In this document: piece after piece, positions 11,947 through 21,718 of the stretch
Numbering within the stretch: position 1 is the stretch's first letter
Layout: each line of letters opens with the position of its first letter
Assembly (NCBI GenBank): GCA_017893485.1
Contig: CM030368.1
Coordinates: 171,929,004-171,993,003, forward strand
DNA: 64,000 bases
Direction of reading: 5' to 3'
Source of the DNA: Hemerocallis citrina
Lineage: Eukaryota; Streptophyta; Magnoliopsida; Asparagales; Asphodelaceae
Program-made: the position numbers and the translations under genes
Notes under the pieces: generated by a model
The model's input: only the letters and a program-made list of their open reading frames with translations
Told to the model about the DNA's origin: nothing
The model's database searches: none

Positions 11947-12018
11947 AGAATTTACTTCCCGGATGAAGGCTTTTCGGGAGGAGTTCGAATCTCCCCCATT
12001 GGGCCTTCATGTATGAGA

Positions 12019-12659
12019 TGTAGGCTCAAATAATAATTATAAGAATGAGTTGGATTTAAGAATAAATAAATAGACACAATTACATATTGGATTAGGAGTT
12101 TGGGCGAAATAATCGAAGATTCAAAAGAAGGAAATCAGATTCAAAACGATAGTAGGATTTGTTTGGAAAATTAAAATTCAGGAATATGAAGAAAATAAAT
12201 ACAAATCCGTATAAATGAAAATGGAGGTTATAAAAACATTGGAAGAAATTCATCTGAATCTTCTAACGCAGACAGCTTGGCACCATGCTGCACAGTAACA
12301 TTAATCTTTAGAAAAAGAATTTTCTCTGTGTAGTTGTAGTGGTTCTCCTGATTTCATCAATGAGTAGCATCGAGGGCCACAATCCACCAAGCCAAAGAAT
12401 ATTAGCGTTGAACATAAATTGGCAGTTGACAGCATAAATGAGAATTCTTCTTTAAGGTGTGACTGTAAATCTTACAATAGACTAGATTACTCTACAGATT
12501 ACGAAGATGCCATGTTCTTTATTATGAAATCTTATAGCGAAGATAATATTCTTAAGAGTATCAAGTATGTTGTTTGGGCCAGCATTTCCAATGGGCCAAC
12601 ATTTCCAATCGTAATACTAGATGTACTTTTAACATTATGCTGTACAATATACTGAGTCA
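12019..12659. other. No gene recognised
   Basis: This is AT-rich DNA between the Tat relic and a LINE-like tail. One 78-codon frame on the plus strand (12419-12655) has no recognisable motif and ordinary AT-driven composition. A short stretch around 12106-12140 resembles part of the receptor-kinase intron near 16893, too briefly to interpret. Confidence 0.5.
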
Positions 12660-12987
12660 TATTTCTGCGTGGTCAGGCAAGACAGGGGTCAGGAGGAGGC
12701 TGCAATCGGATCTTCAAGACTAGCCATTGCGGGATAGGGGGAAGAGTGCTTGGGGGTGCTTTTGGATGGTGTAGGCAGAATGGGGAAGGGTTCTGTCTCT
12801 TCTATGAGGATGGTTTATTTTGTTGTAGTTCGTTTCTACTTTATTTTGATGTATGTTGATGTATTTTGTATCTAGACAGGGATGGTCTAGTTGGACTATG
12901 GAGGTTGTAATATTTTGTTTCATGTTGTTTCCTTAATTTCTCATTAATGAAACCAATGGCTAATTGGTCACTTTATTCTAAAAAAAA
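12660..12987 (+). mobile_element. Probable LINE 3'-end fragment
   Basis: GT-rich sequence leads into TTTCTCATTAATGAAACC and a short A run (12980-12987). This resembles the TTTTTAATGAAAC-plus-A-tail ends of the LINE-like insertions at 14832 and 21463. No coding remains, and the 5' limit is uncertain. Confidence 0.4.
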
Positions 12988-13248
12988 GGAAGAAGTTAGA
13001 TTCTGCTTACTGTGAAGCAAAAGAGAAGGAGATTCCTGTTCATTTTTCTTATTTTTCTCGGTTAATGCCAATGCACAGCTCTGTGAAGTAGCTGAAATGG
13101 TTGGGCCAACTGAATTTGAGAAGAGTGTGGATTACTAACAACGGGACAAGTGGAGCGGTCAATTCCCTATCAAGTAGCATATAATTAACGATATTCATAA
13201 TAATATGTTTCGGCGTATCATCCTTGAAAACAATGACAATAAGCCAGT
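12988..13248 (+). other. Possible eroded host exon(s) left of a LINE insertion
   Basis: Two short open stretches read like protein: 12990-13090 (AYCEAKEKEIPVHFSYFSR-like) and 13078-13140 (LCEVAEMVGPTEFEKSV, preceded by an acceptor-like AATGCACAG). They may belong to the same disrupted host gene as the exon at 14849-15210. Evidence is weak, and no family is recognised. Confidence 0.2.
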
Positions 13249-13264
13249 AACAAACATCAGACAC
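13249..13264 (+). repeat. Left target-site duplication of LINE-derived insertion
   Basis: AACAAACATCAGACAC pairs with AACAAATAGCAGACAC at 14833-14848 (14 of 16 identical), as expected for an aged L1-type target-site duplication. Confidence 0.6.
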
Positions 13265-13384
13265 AAAAAAAGGAGTTTCTCTCTTTAGAAATTCTAGAGA
13301 GAGAAGCTCTCCCAAAAAGAAACAAACTCAAAACAAAAAACCTAGATCTACTCTTGGGGGGCGGCAGCTAGGGTTCGCCCCCCT

Positions 13385-13410
13385 CCCCCCCCCCCCCCCC
13401 CCCCCCCCCC
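13385..13410 (+). repeat. Poly-C run (26 C)
   Basis: This is a homopolymer of 26 C in the 5' part of the LINE-derived insertion. It is a likely slippage or sequencing-error hotspot; the true length is uncertain. Confidence 0.9.
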
Positions 13411-13615
13411 GCGTCCACCGTTGCTCCTCTCATCTCTCTTCTCCGCTTACTTCCCCGCCTCAACCAGATCCCGATGCCAGTGCCATGCGCCCCTCTTCGC
13501 TTCCTCCTATCCCTAGGCTCTGATGCTGGTAGGACGGGATCGTCGACATCGTCGCCATGGGGTGCTGGTGGGTTCGACGAATTCGACGGCATGGGGTGTC
13601 GAGAATGGATTCACT

Positions 13616-13749
13616 GGCGAGTTCGACGACATCGACGATCGGTCAGGCACAAGCCGAAGGGGGTTTGCTAGTGGGTTTCGCTGGCGAGTTCGACGACATC
13701 GACGATCGGTCAGACACAAGCCGAAGTGGGTTTCGTTGAGGTAGACGAG
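13616..13749 (+). repeat. Tandem repeat, 67-bp period, two copies
   Basis: Two copies of a CpG-rich unit, GGCGAGTTCGACGACATC followed by GACGATCGGTCAG..., start at 13616 and 13683 with few mismatches. A shorter related piece (GTTCGACGAATTCGACG) precedes them near 13572. Confidence 0.85.
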
Positions 13750-14848
13750 ATCGTCGACATGGGGTTTCGGATGTCGGACGACGTCGACTTGGGTCATGGA
13801 GTCGGTAGCAGGGGCCCTCGTCGGACTGTGGTGGAGTCGCGATCTAGTCGGGTGTGTCCCTCATCGTCAACACAGAGATCACTGCGGCTAGTTATGGACA
13901 GGAATCGGTGGTAAGCAACTTTGAGGGTGACTCTTTCTGGAATGGGTGTTCATTGTACCGTCATTGGTGTTTACGTTTCCTCGAACGCACAGTTTCAATC
14001 TGCGGCTTCGATTGGCAGGTATGGTTTATTTGGTTTGGTGCAGAAGAGTGTTAGGTGAGGCAGTTGGAATGGGGGAAGTGGTGTTTGAGCTTGGGTCTGT
14101 GTTGGGATGTGGGGAAGGGGAGATAGGAGATTGGGTTGTGTGTGTGAGAGAGAGGAGTAGTGGAGGAATTCCTAATATCCAAATTTTCACCCTAAATATC
14201 CAAATTACAACCAACTTACAATTAACAAGAAAATGTATCCTAGTTGGTGGGGCGACGATAGTCCGACAATTTTATTGTTTGTGCTCTACTTTGTCCTATT
14301 CAGGTCAAAGTGAGGGGTGTCTACGGTCTCTCTCATGTCAGGGGGCTTGGAGGGGGTGGTGGCATTTGTTCAGTAGTCAGGGGACTGGACAACCTACGTT
14401 GCGAGGAGCTAGTGAGAGTCAACGAGGGTCAAACGAGGGGATGAGAACCAGGACTCAGTCTGTACAGGAATTTATCAGATTGGTGGAGTGCCTGCGGTCT
14501 CTCATATGGTGCTTCAAGTTGACGTATGATTCACTGATGGGGGCGACGGAGATGTCCGTCCGAACGACAGTGCGGATAAACGGTGTACAAGCAAGAGACT
14601 GAGAGAGAGAATGAGCTCAAATTGGCATGAGAAATTGACTTGGACGAGGTCACCCGATCAGTAGGATTAGATTTCGTTGTATTTTTTGTTTGTTGGTTGG
14701 GGTGTGAATTTCAGAACCCAGCCAGTTGGGATCTCAACTTCATAAGCCTTATTTTTGGTTGTTTGTTTTGTTAAATTTTTTAATGAAACACGGGAGGCCA
14801 AGACCAACCTTTTATGGTAAAAGAAAAGAAAAAACAAATAGCAGACAC

Positions 14849-15210
14849 CCAGGAGGTGAAATTGGAGCAAGGATTGGAGATGTTAAAGCATTTTCAGGAA
14901 GCATGAAGTTTATATGTCAATCCCTGATGATTTTGCCTTTTATGAGGCACGCCAGAAAGCCATACAGGAGAAGAAAGCAACTCGTCAGCAGCTGCAGCAA
15001 GCCAACTATTGTACAAGAACTGTTTTGCCAGCTGCAGTCGAAGAGCTACAAAGCATCTCCAAACCCAATAAGGGCGGTGGTGGTGGTGTGAGAGTAAATC
15101 CTATCACAAAGATAATTGCTCAGGTGGTACGGCTATATGAGTCTAGTAAACTTGCGGAGTCGTTTGTAGATAAAAGGAGATCCACCGTTATAGATGTTGA
15201 TGAGTTTTGA
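14849..15210 (+). pseudogene. C-terminal exon of an unidentified host gene, broken
   Basis: Beginning after an acceptor-like ACACCCAG (14852), one frame reads EVKLEQGLEMLKHFQEA and then stops. Shifting one base gives a long open stretch to TGA at 15208-15210. That stretch is rich in charged and Gln residues, with a helical QEKKATRQQLQQANYC part, a GGGGG patch and a C-terminal ITKIIAQVVRLYESSKLAES helix. The composition and codon pattern look like a real plant exon, unlike the neighbouring repeats. I do not recognise the family. The LINE-derived insertion directly upstream and the frameshift near 14900 suggest a disrupted gene or partial duplicate. Confidence 0.4.
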
Positions 15211-16217
15211 CTGCAATTTCCTTCCTTTGAACTTGGGACAAGTTCATTTTGAAAGGAAAGGGATGTTAGGGGTCATTTATATTATACCTGATCAGATAGC
15301 GTTGCGCAGCTAATGCTGCATGTGGATTGATTGCAGCTGATTGTTAAAGATAGATTGCTAGGGAGAAAGGGAACAAGTAGTGTCATATTGAAACCTGCTG
15401 AAATAAATTGTTTGTATCTTTTTTATTTTTATCAGTTTTATTGGGTTTCGGGTTGTAAGTAGTGTTAATGGGCTTAAACCATATCCGTCCTGTGTGAAGG
15501 CAGTTAGTTAGAGTAATCTGTTACTCTTTTTGGACGTGCTTTCCATGTAACTCTTCTTCAGTAAAAATGAGGGAAACCCAAATGTATCAGGGAATAATCA
15601 ATAATCAAAATAATCAAGAATCAAGTGAGTTTCCCCCAATTTCTCAGCTCCAAACCCTAATCCTCAAATTCATGGCCAAATTGAATCCACCCAGAGTTTC
15701 AGTCCCTGACACCACTATAGTTTTGTCTCTGGAAAAAGTGTTCCCAAATTTGTGATTGCAATATGGCCTGGGAGTGTTAGGAATTCCAAAAGGGCTTCTC
15801 TAATATCTAATTCAAAAATCTCTTTTATATATATATAGCTAATTCAAAAAAATCTTTTTGTCCGGTCCAGTAGGATGGTACCTGGACACTACCTTTCTTT
15901 CATCATCAGTTGGGCCAGCCCAAGTAAGCAGCCATGCCGGTAATCAAAATTATCATCAAAATTATCGCTTCTTTATAGTAATTGAAAGCATCTTAATCAG
16001 TCAAGAAATACCATGCCAAGTGCTTTTTGTATGTTTACAAAAATTTCCGGTGCATCTGTCCCTATGAATATAAAATGTGATAATACTTGAATAAAAGCCA
16101 AATAGAATCCGTTCTCTCCAGAGAAGAAAAAAGAAATTGAAGTTCAATGGGGAATACAATACAACCCTTTCAGATTCACGTGTCGTTACTATTTTCCATT
16201 GTTAGGATTTTCACCTT
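15211..16217. other. Intergenic, no gene recognised
   Basis: AT-rich DNA between the broken exon and the 3' end of the receptor kinase. The first 300 bases could be the 3' UTR of the broken gene. A 62-codon frame at 15567-15755 has no recognisable motif. Confidence 0.5.
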
Positions 16218-19200
16218 TCATACTTGAATATAGAAAGGAGAGGGATTCCCATCAACTTCCTGTTTATCTTGTTTAGCCTTCGTGTTCTTGTCATCATCTT
16301 TGATGAGTTCACGAAGCATATTCATCACTACCTTCATGGGCGGGCGATTCATAGGGAGCTGGCTGGTGCAGAGGAGGCCAATGTTAAGGACTTTGCCGAT
16401 CTCCTCTTTGAAGAGAGCCACGTCGAGTTTGGGGTCAATCACATCATCCATCCCTTTCTGCTCCAATGTGCTGCAAACCCATCTCACCAAATCCTTTTCG
16501 CCAAATTCAGGATCAAAGGCAGCTTTTCCACTCACTAGCTCAAGAATCACTACTCCAAAGCTGTATATATCACTCTTTTCGTTCACTCGAAGAGTGTATG
16601 CATACTCTGCACATAATACCAGACCAGTTCAGAACCCAATTAAAGATAATGTCCGACGGAGAAAGTGAATTAAAATTTATGTTTCAGTACTACTTTAAAT
16701 AAAGTGTGGGGTTAATGAATCAAATGAAAGATTTTAGTTTTTTCTTCGATTGACTCATCTGAAAACTTAGATAATTCATCTGCTGTAACAGAGACAAGTT
16801 TCTGATTATGTTGTGGAACTGTTGTAAAACGCCCACAGAATCTTATCCACTTTTTACCTTCTCACAACAATTGTTGTGGGGATACTAGAGAACATAATCG
16901 AAGAAGATTCAAAAGAAGCAACTAAATTGTTAACATGAATGACTGAGCCTATGAATTTGCGTTGATGGGTTAGAGGTATAGAACTCAAGAACACTTACAA
17001 GTACATATATTTCATAGCAATTTGTAGAAGAGTAATTAAGTTTTATGTTATTTCTGTAATATTTTTGGAGGATTCCTATTTAGAGGAACTCTCTTATGAG
17101 GCAATATGATTCAGTAACCAATGAAACAAATGGTTTAAAACATGAATGACCAAATTGTAAAAAAAAAAAAAAAAAAAAAAACAGTTAAATTACAAAATTT
17201 AGGGAACAAAACAGACCTGGTGCAATGTATCCACACGAGCCAGCAATGACTGTCATAGACTTGGGCGTCTTTCCGATGGCATCAACAGCCTTCACAACAC
17301 AGAAATCTGCCACTTTAGCACTAAAATTTGAATCCAATAGAATATTATTGGATTTCACATCTCTGTGCACAATTGGGGGCACACAATCATGGTGCAAATA
17401 AGAGATCCCCTCGGCTGCTTCCAACACAATCTTGCGCCTTCTCGGCCAATCCAGAACACTGCTTTTATCATTCCTATATAACAAGTCCCCTAAGCTCCCA
17501 TTGGGCAAGTACTCATAAACTAGCAGTTTACTTTCCTTTTGAGTACAACCGAGCCACAGTTTTACAATGTTCTTGTGCCTTATCTTTCTCAGCGCCGCAA
17601 CCTCAGCATCAAATGCATCGTTTCTAGCTCTGTCTGGAACTTTCTTGACAGCGACAGCCTGTCCACTACTGAGGACAACCTTGTAGACCTTACCCGACCC
17701 GCCACTTCCAATCACATTATCCTCATTAAGAGAGTGTAAGATATCATGCTCACTGAATCCTAGTTTGTGGAATGAGTTGCGCTTCGACTTTGACTTGATG
17801 GATCCCAACTTGGGCTTCTTGAAGAATCTTCTGTACCTTAAGTAGAACCATCCAACCCCAATTATTAATAAAAAAGCAGCGAGTATAAAGAACAGCCAAG
17901 CAATGCCCCTGTGACTTCCTGAATCCTTATCCGAATCTGAGCAGAGCCCATCAAGATCACCACATAGGCCAGGGTTATTAAGGAAGCTGGTTCGGTAGTT
18001 TTGGGTTGCAAACGCAGGTGGCAATGGCCCAGCTAATTGGTTGTTCGACAAATTGAACTGATTCAGCCTCAAATACTGCAGTTCAAGTGGGATCTTTCCG
18101 GTGAGGAGATTCCCTGAGAGATCAAGATAGTTGAGTACTGGAATGTCTCCGAGACCTGGAGGTATTTCCCCACTGAAATCATTGTTAGCAAGGTTGAGTT
18201 CAGTCAGCTTCTTCATACTCCCAATTCCCATTGGGAGCTCGCCGGAGAGAGAATTGTTGGAAAGATCAAGCAGCGCAAGCTGGGGTAAATTTACAAGTGT
18301 CGATGGAATGGGCCCCGCTAACTGATTGTTGGCAGCAGAGAACTCATTCAAATTTGAAAGCGAACCAATCTCAGATGGGATGCTACCGCTGAAATTGTTG
18401 TCAGAAATGAGTAGCTCAGACAAATTGTTTGCTTCTGATACAAGAGCAGACATCTCACCAGAAAACAAGTTTTCGCTTATATCGAGCAGCCCGACGTGTG
18501 GCAAACCCCAGAGCTCGTTGGGAATTCTTCCGGATAACTTATTCTTTGACAGACGAATCCTCACAAGAGTCTTACAGTTTCCTAAACCAACAGGAATTGG
18601 ACCTGTGAATGAATTGCCAACCAGCATGATGTCAACAAGAGCTCCGCAGTCGCAGATACCAGCAGGGATCTCTTCGGAGATATTGTTGTAGGAGATGTCG
18701 AGGAACATGAGAGGCGAATTAACGCCAAGATCAGGAGGGAGAGATCCAGTCAGCCCGTTATCAAACAGCCTCAGCTCAGTTAGGCCTTTCAGTTGTGAAA
18801 CACTGGCTGGAATTGGCCCGACGATGTAGTTCTGATAGAGATGTAGGCTCACCAAGTTGGGTATATCAAATATATCAGAAGGTAGAGGGCCTTCAAATCT
18901 GTTCATTGACGCGTCCAACTTAAGGAGAGAAGTAAGGTTAGAAAATCCAGTAGGTAAGACCCCAGAAAGAGAGTTGCTGTAAAGCTCAATTTGGACAATT
19001 GAAGAGAGGCCAGTGAGCGAGTCAGGGACTGAACCAGTAAGTTGGTTATAAGACAGATCAAGATTCTTGAGATTCAATAGTTGGCCCAAAGACTCAGGGA
19101 TTGGGCCAATGAGGTTGCAACCCGAGAGCCAGAGAGTCTCTAAAGATGAAAGGTTTCCAAAGGAATGTGGAATCGACGCAGGGGTGAATGGGTTGTAGGA

Positions 19201-19776
19201 CAAATTTAGCTGGGTGAGAGTAGAGACATTGCTTAAAAAAGCAGGGATATGCGAATCGAGAAGATTATTAACAAGGGAGAGAACTTTGAGATTCGGAAAG
19301 AGGGCAAACTCAGATGGGATTTCGCCTGTGAAGTTGTTGTAGGAGAGGTCAAGATACTCAAGAAGAGGGAGAGAAGGGAGGGAAGAAGGAAGCGAACCAA
19401 CTAAGATATTGTTGTTGAGGTCTAAGTAGGTAAGTGATGTGCAAGAATCTAAAGGTAGGGAGTCTAAGGAGGAAGATATGAAGTTGAGAGGGAGGGATAA
19501 GTTAGAGAGACCGGTAAGGTTACAAAGTGAGGAAGGGAGAGGACCAGCGATGCCGGCATTGGGCAAGTGGATGGAGGTGACAAGAGACGAGTCGTCACAG
19601 GTGATTCCAGACCACTTGCATGGGGTATCATCGCGATTGTTCCAGTTGGAGAGGGAATTGTGGGGGTCTTCGAGGCTGGATTTTAATTCAAGAAGGGTGA
19701 GGCCATCTTGGTTGAGGGAAAGAAATGGTGGTGAGAGTTGGAAGAGGAGGAGAGAGAGGAGGAGGAAGTGCACCAT
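16218..19776 (-). CDS. HAESA/HSL1-like LRR receptor kinase (2 exons)
   Basis: Exon 1 is 19776-17217 and exon 2 is 16606-16218; together they encode 982 residues, close to the roughly 1000 of HAESA and HSL1. The splice is G|GT...CAG|AG and restores APE then YAYTLRVNEKSD, exactly the family sequence. Layout: signal peptide 1-20, LRR N-cap with CKWSGITC (about 53-60), about twenty LRRs, C-cap NPGLCGDLDGLC (601-612), membrane segment about 624-645, kinase from about 684. Glycine loop SGGSGKV (691-697), Lys711, HRD 804-806 and APE 852-854 are present. Two oddities: the DFG motif is DFC (824-826), and the loop after Lys711 is shorter than I recall for relatives. The C-terminus ends after PFYIQV without the usual acidic tail. 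HAESA-type receptors bind IDA-like peptides at the plasma membrane and control organ abscission; HSL1 also binds CLE-type peptides. Ligand and activity here are not shown. Confidence 0.93.
16607..17216 (-). other. Intron of the HSL1-like gene
   Basis: A 610-bp phase-1 GT-AG intron (donor GT at 17216-17215, acceptor AG at 16608-16607) lies just before the APE glutamate codon. It contains a run of about 21 A on the plus strand (17160-17181; T on the sense strand). Confidence 0.92.
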
Positions 19777-20035
19777 TGCTCCCTGACTGTCGTGAGAGAA
19801 ATAGAGACAGGGGAGATCAAAATGAAGATTGGATTGAGATCATGCTGAGAGAAAACAGAGTATGTATACACAGATAAGACAAGAAGCTGAAACTGAAAGA
19901 GAGATATAGGGAAGGAGAGAATCAGAGTGTTACCGGGGTCCAAGTGGAGGGGTCGGCAGGCGGGGAGGCAGTTAGTAGATTAGGTTTGAAAAAGTGATTT
20001 ATAGTTGATTAGGTTTGCAAAAGTGATTTATAGTT
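19777..20035 (-). promoter_or_regulatory. HSL1-like gene leader and duplicated TATA region
   Basis: A 29-bp unit is tandemly duplicated at 19978-20006 and 20007-20035 with one mismatch. On the gene's strand each copy contains TATAAAT (19997-20003 and 20026-20032), 221 and 250 bp before the ATG. The pyrimidine-rich leader between them and the ATG is typical of a plant 5' UTR. Which box is used cannot be told from sequence. Confidence 0.55.
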
Positions 20036-20564
20036 CACTTGGTCCTCTCCTCTGTAATCTTTGAAGTTTTGAAGAATAAAAAATATGGATTAGTTGGTGT
20101 AGGTATCATGAGTATGGTAGTGATATAGTAAACTATTGTCATTCTTACTTGCTCAATTATTAACTATATCCTTGCATTATTTGTGTATGTCTTTTTTTTC
20201 TTTTGGAAGTTTGGCGCACAGGTTCCCCACAAATGAAGAATTTTCATTTTAGTCCCCTTGATATCATTATTTTCATATAAGGCCCCCATAACTGGAATTA
20301 TTTGGGGGGTTCACCAGCGTATTCAAATGACGGTTGATACAATAACTATGACACTATAAAGAGAAAAACACTCCAGCAAACCTCTCCGGATGCTATGCAT
20401 GCTATAATTAAGAGACATGTATCACTTCAGCAATTTGAAAGCTTAAGCTGGTTGATTATTCTAACTTTGTTTACTTGGCGACATGTATCTGTGGAATACT
20501 GTTTTCACTAAACTGACGCAAATTTGACAATTTTATAATACCTGCCTGCAAACGAACTATGTTA
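20036..20564. other. Distal upstream region of the HSL1-like gene
   Basis: AT-rich noncoding DNA. I see no gene or element in it. Confidence 0.5.
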
Positions 20565-20573
20565 GGGAAAAAA

Positions 20574-20737
20574 GAGTGCCACTACCAATTTCACTACCAT
20601 TTCCTTCACTACCTTAGGTGGCATACTCCTATTGGAGAGTTCTCCTACCTACTCTATCATCCCCTACCTATTGGAGTGTGCCACCTAAGGTAGTGAAGAG
20701 AAATGTAGTGAAATTGGTAGTGGCTCTAGCATTACTC
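20574..20737. mobile_element. MULE-type MITE (164 bp, long inverted repeats)
   Basis: Arms of about 60 bp (20574-20636 and 20668-20737) are near-perfect inverted repeats around a spacer of about 31 bp; both carry CCACTACCAATTTCACTAC. The element is flanked by a 9-bp direct repeat GGGAAAAAA (20565-20573 and 20738-20746), the size expected for Mutator-like transposases. The left end lacks about 9 bases present at the right end (GAGTAATGCTAGAGCC). Transcribed, it would form a long hairpin. Confidence 0.82.
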
Positions 20738-20746
20738 GGGAAAAAA

Positions 20747-21446
20747 TAACTCCTAATTCGTTAATGGAACATTAATCGAATAGGTGACTCGTAGATCACT
20801 TTTATCTGAAAAAACAACTCCTGCATAATAAAATATCAATCTTGTACCCAAAAAAATGCATATATAGAAGAACAGTAAGAGAAGGACGGTCAACTCTAAC
20901 AATGTCAATAAAATTAAATTAATTCCGGCAATTATTCATAATACAAGTTTCACTAGTGAAGTTCCATTTGTCCACCATAATCGTGTTGAATTGACAAGGA
21001 TATAGCAGGAAAGATAAAATGGATACTGAAGAATCTTTGCCTTATATTCATATCTTAAGCTTATTTTGTAATTCATGCAACCATGGCTATTTGTCCTAAC
21101 TGGAAGCAGGTGAAATAAAGAAAGATTCCTTTAAAAGTAGGCCGAGAGTATCACTGAAAACAAAGCCCTTTTGGTCACCCACTTCCTTAACTAATATGCC
21201 TTTAGTGCAAATCAGATTTGTATTTTGTTGTAAAATTAATAAGTGGACAACCCATTGTAAATTCAAAAGCCAATCAAGGGACTGAAACAAATTGTGTGTT
21301 CACATTTTATGTTTAGAGGCAATGAGGTGAGGCAACAAATCAGATACGGTCCTTACCACTAACAAAGTGCATCACATTTGGTAACTGAAGGATCGATGAG
21401 TTGGTGATTACATTCACTATTAAGCCAGCGTCCATCGGTACATCAA
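20747..21446. other. Intergenic, no gene recognised
   Basis: AT-rich sequence between the MITE and LINE LN1. No convincing ORF or repeat was seen. Confidence 0.5.
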
Positions 21447-21462
21447 GATATGAGGCCTTTTC
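21447..21462 (+). repeat. Target-site duplication of LINE LN1 (right copy at 28174-28189)
   Basis: GATATGAGGCCTTTTC occurs at both ends of LN1 without a mismatch. This fixes the insertion limits at 21463 and 28173. Confidence 0.95.
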
Positions 21463-21718
21463 TTTTTTTTTGATCGTGGGATAAATCCCCCGCGTTTCAT
21501 TAAAAACCTTTTAATCAAACAAACAACCAAACAAAAGGTAATGATGTTCATGGATCCCAACAGGTTGGCTATGAGACTCATTACCCGACAAAAAAAGAAC
21601 CCATCCCATACAAGACAGCCCCTCTACCCAAAAAACAGAATAATTTCAGATGATACAAAAAAGTTGTACAACTGATGACCAGCCAATACAACCACGGGTC
21701 CTGGGCACCGCCTGTCGA

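Larger units (their letters stand above)
9522..12018 (-). mobile_element. Tat-lineage Ty3/gypsy relic, truncated by G1
   Basis: Read on the minus strand from 11946 down to 9522 the order is protease, a linker, RT, RNase H and a second RNase H. The RT motif DLNKACPKDPFPLP and the extra archaeal-type RNase H are hallmarks of the Tat (Ogre/Retand/TatII-III) lineage. The reading stops right after the second RNase H, exactly at the G1 LTR boundary. Integrase and the 3' LTR should therefore lie left of G1, outside the window. Gag and the 5' LTR are not recognisable to the right. The relic has several stops and frameshifts. Confidence 0.87.
13265..14832 (+). mobile_element. LINE-derived insertion lacking ORFs (about 1.57 kb)
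   Basis: It is flanked by a 14/16 direct repeat (13249-13264 and 14833-14848, both starting AACAAA and ending CAGACAC), consistent with a LINE TSD. The 5' end has a plant-L1-like leader (TTTCTCTCTTTAGAAATTC, then a CTAGGGTT-type motif). The 3' 150 bp (CAGTTGGGATC..., TTGGTTGTTTG..., TTTTTTAATGAAACACGGG plus A-rich tail) matches the 3' end of LN1 (21463 onward, minus strand). No endonuclease or RT sequence lies between, so it is an internally deleted, non-autonomous copy. The middle is GC-rich with a poly-C run and a 67-bp tandem repeat. Confidence 0.72.

Noticed and set aside
12106..12140. Similarity to the receptor-kinase intron near 16893
   Set aside because: Only about 25-30 bases look alike; not enough to claim a duplication.
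15567..15755. 62-codon ORF as a small gene
   Set aside because: No recognisable motif, no neighbour context, and a length expected by chance in AT-rich plant DNA.
19683..19943. Upstream overlapping ORF of the receptor kinase as a regulatory uORF
   Set aside because: It begins with TTG rather than ATG, so evidence for translation is lacking.
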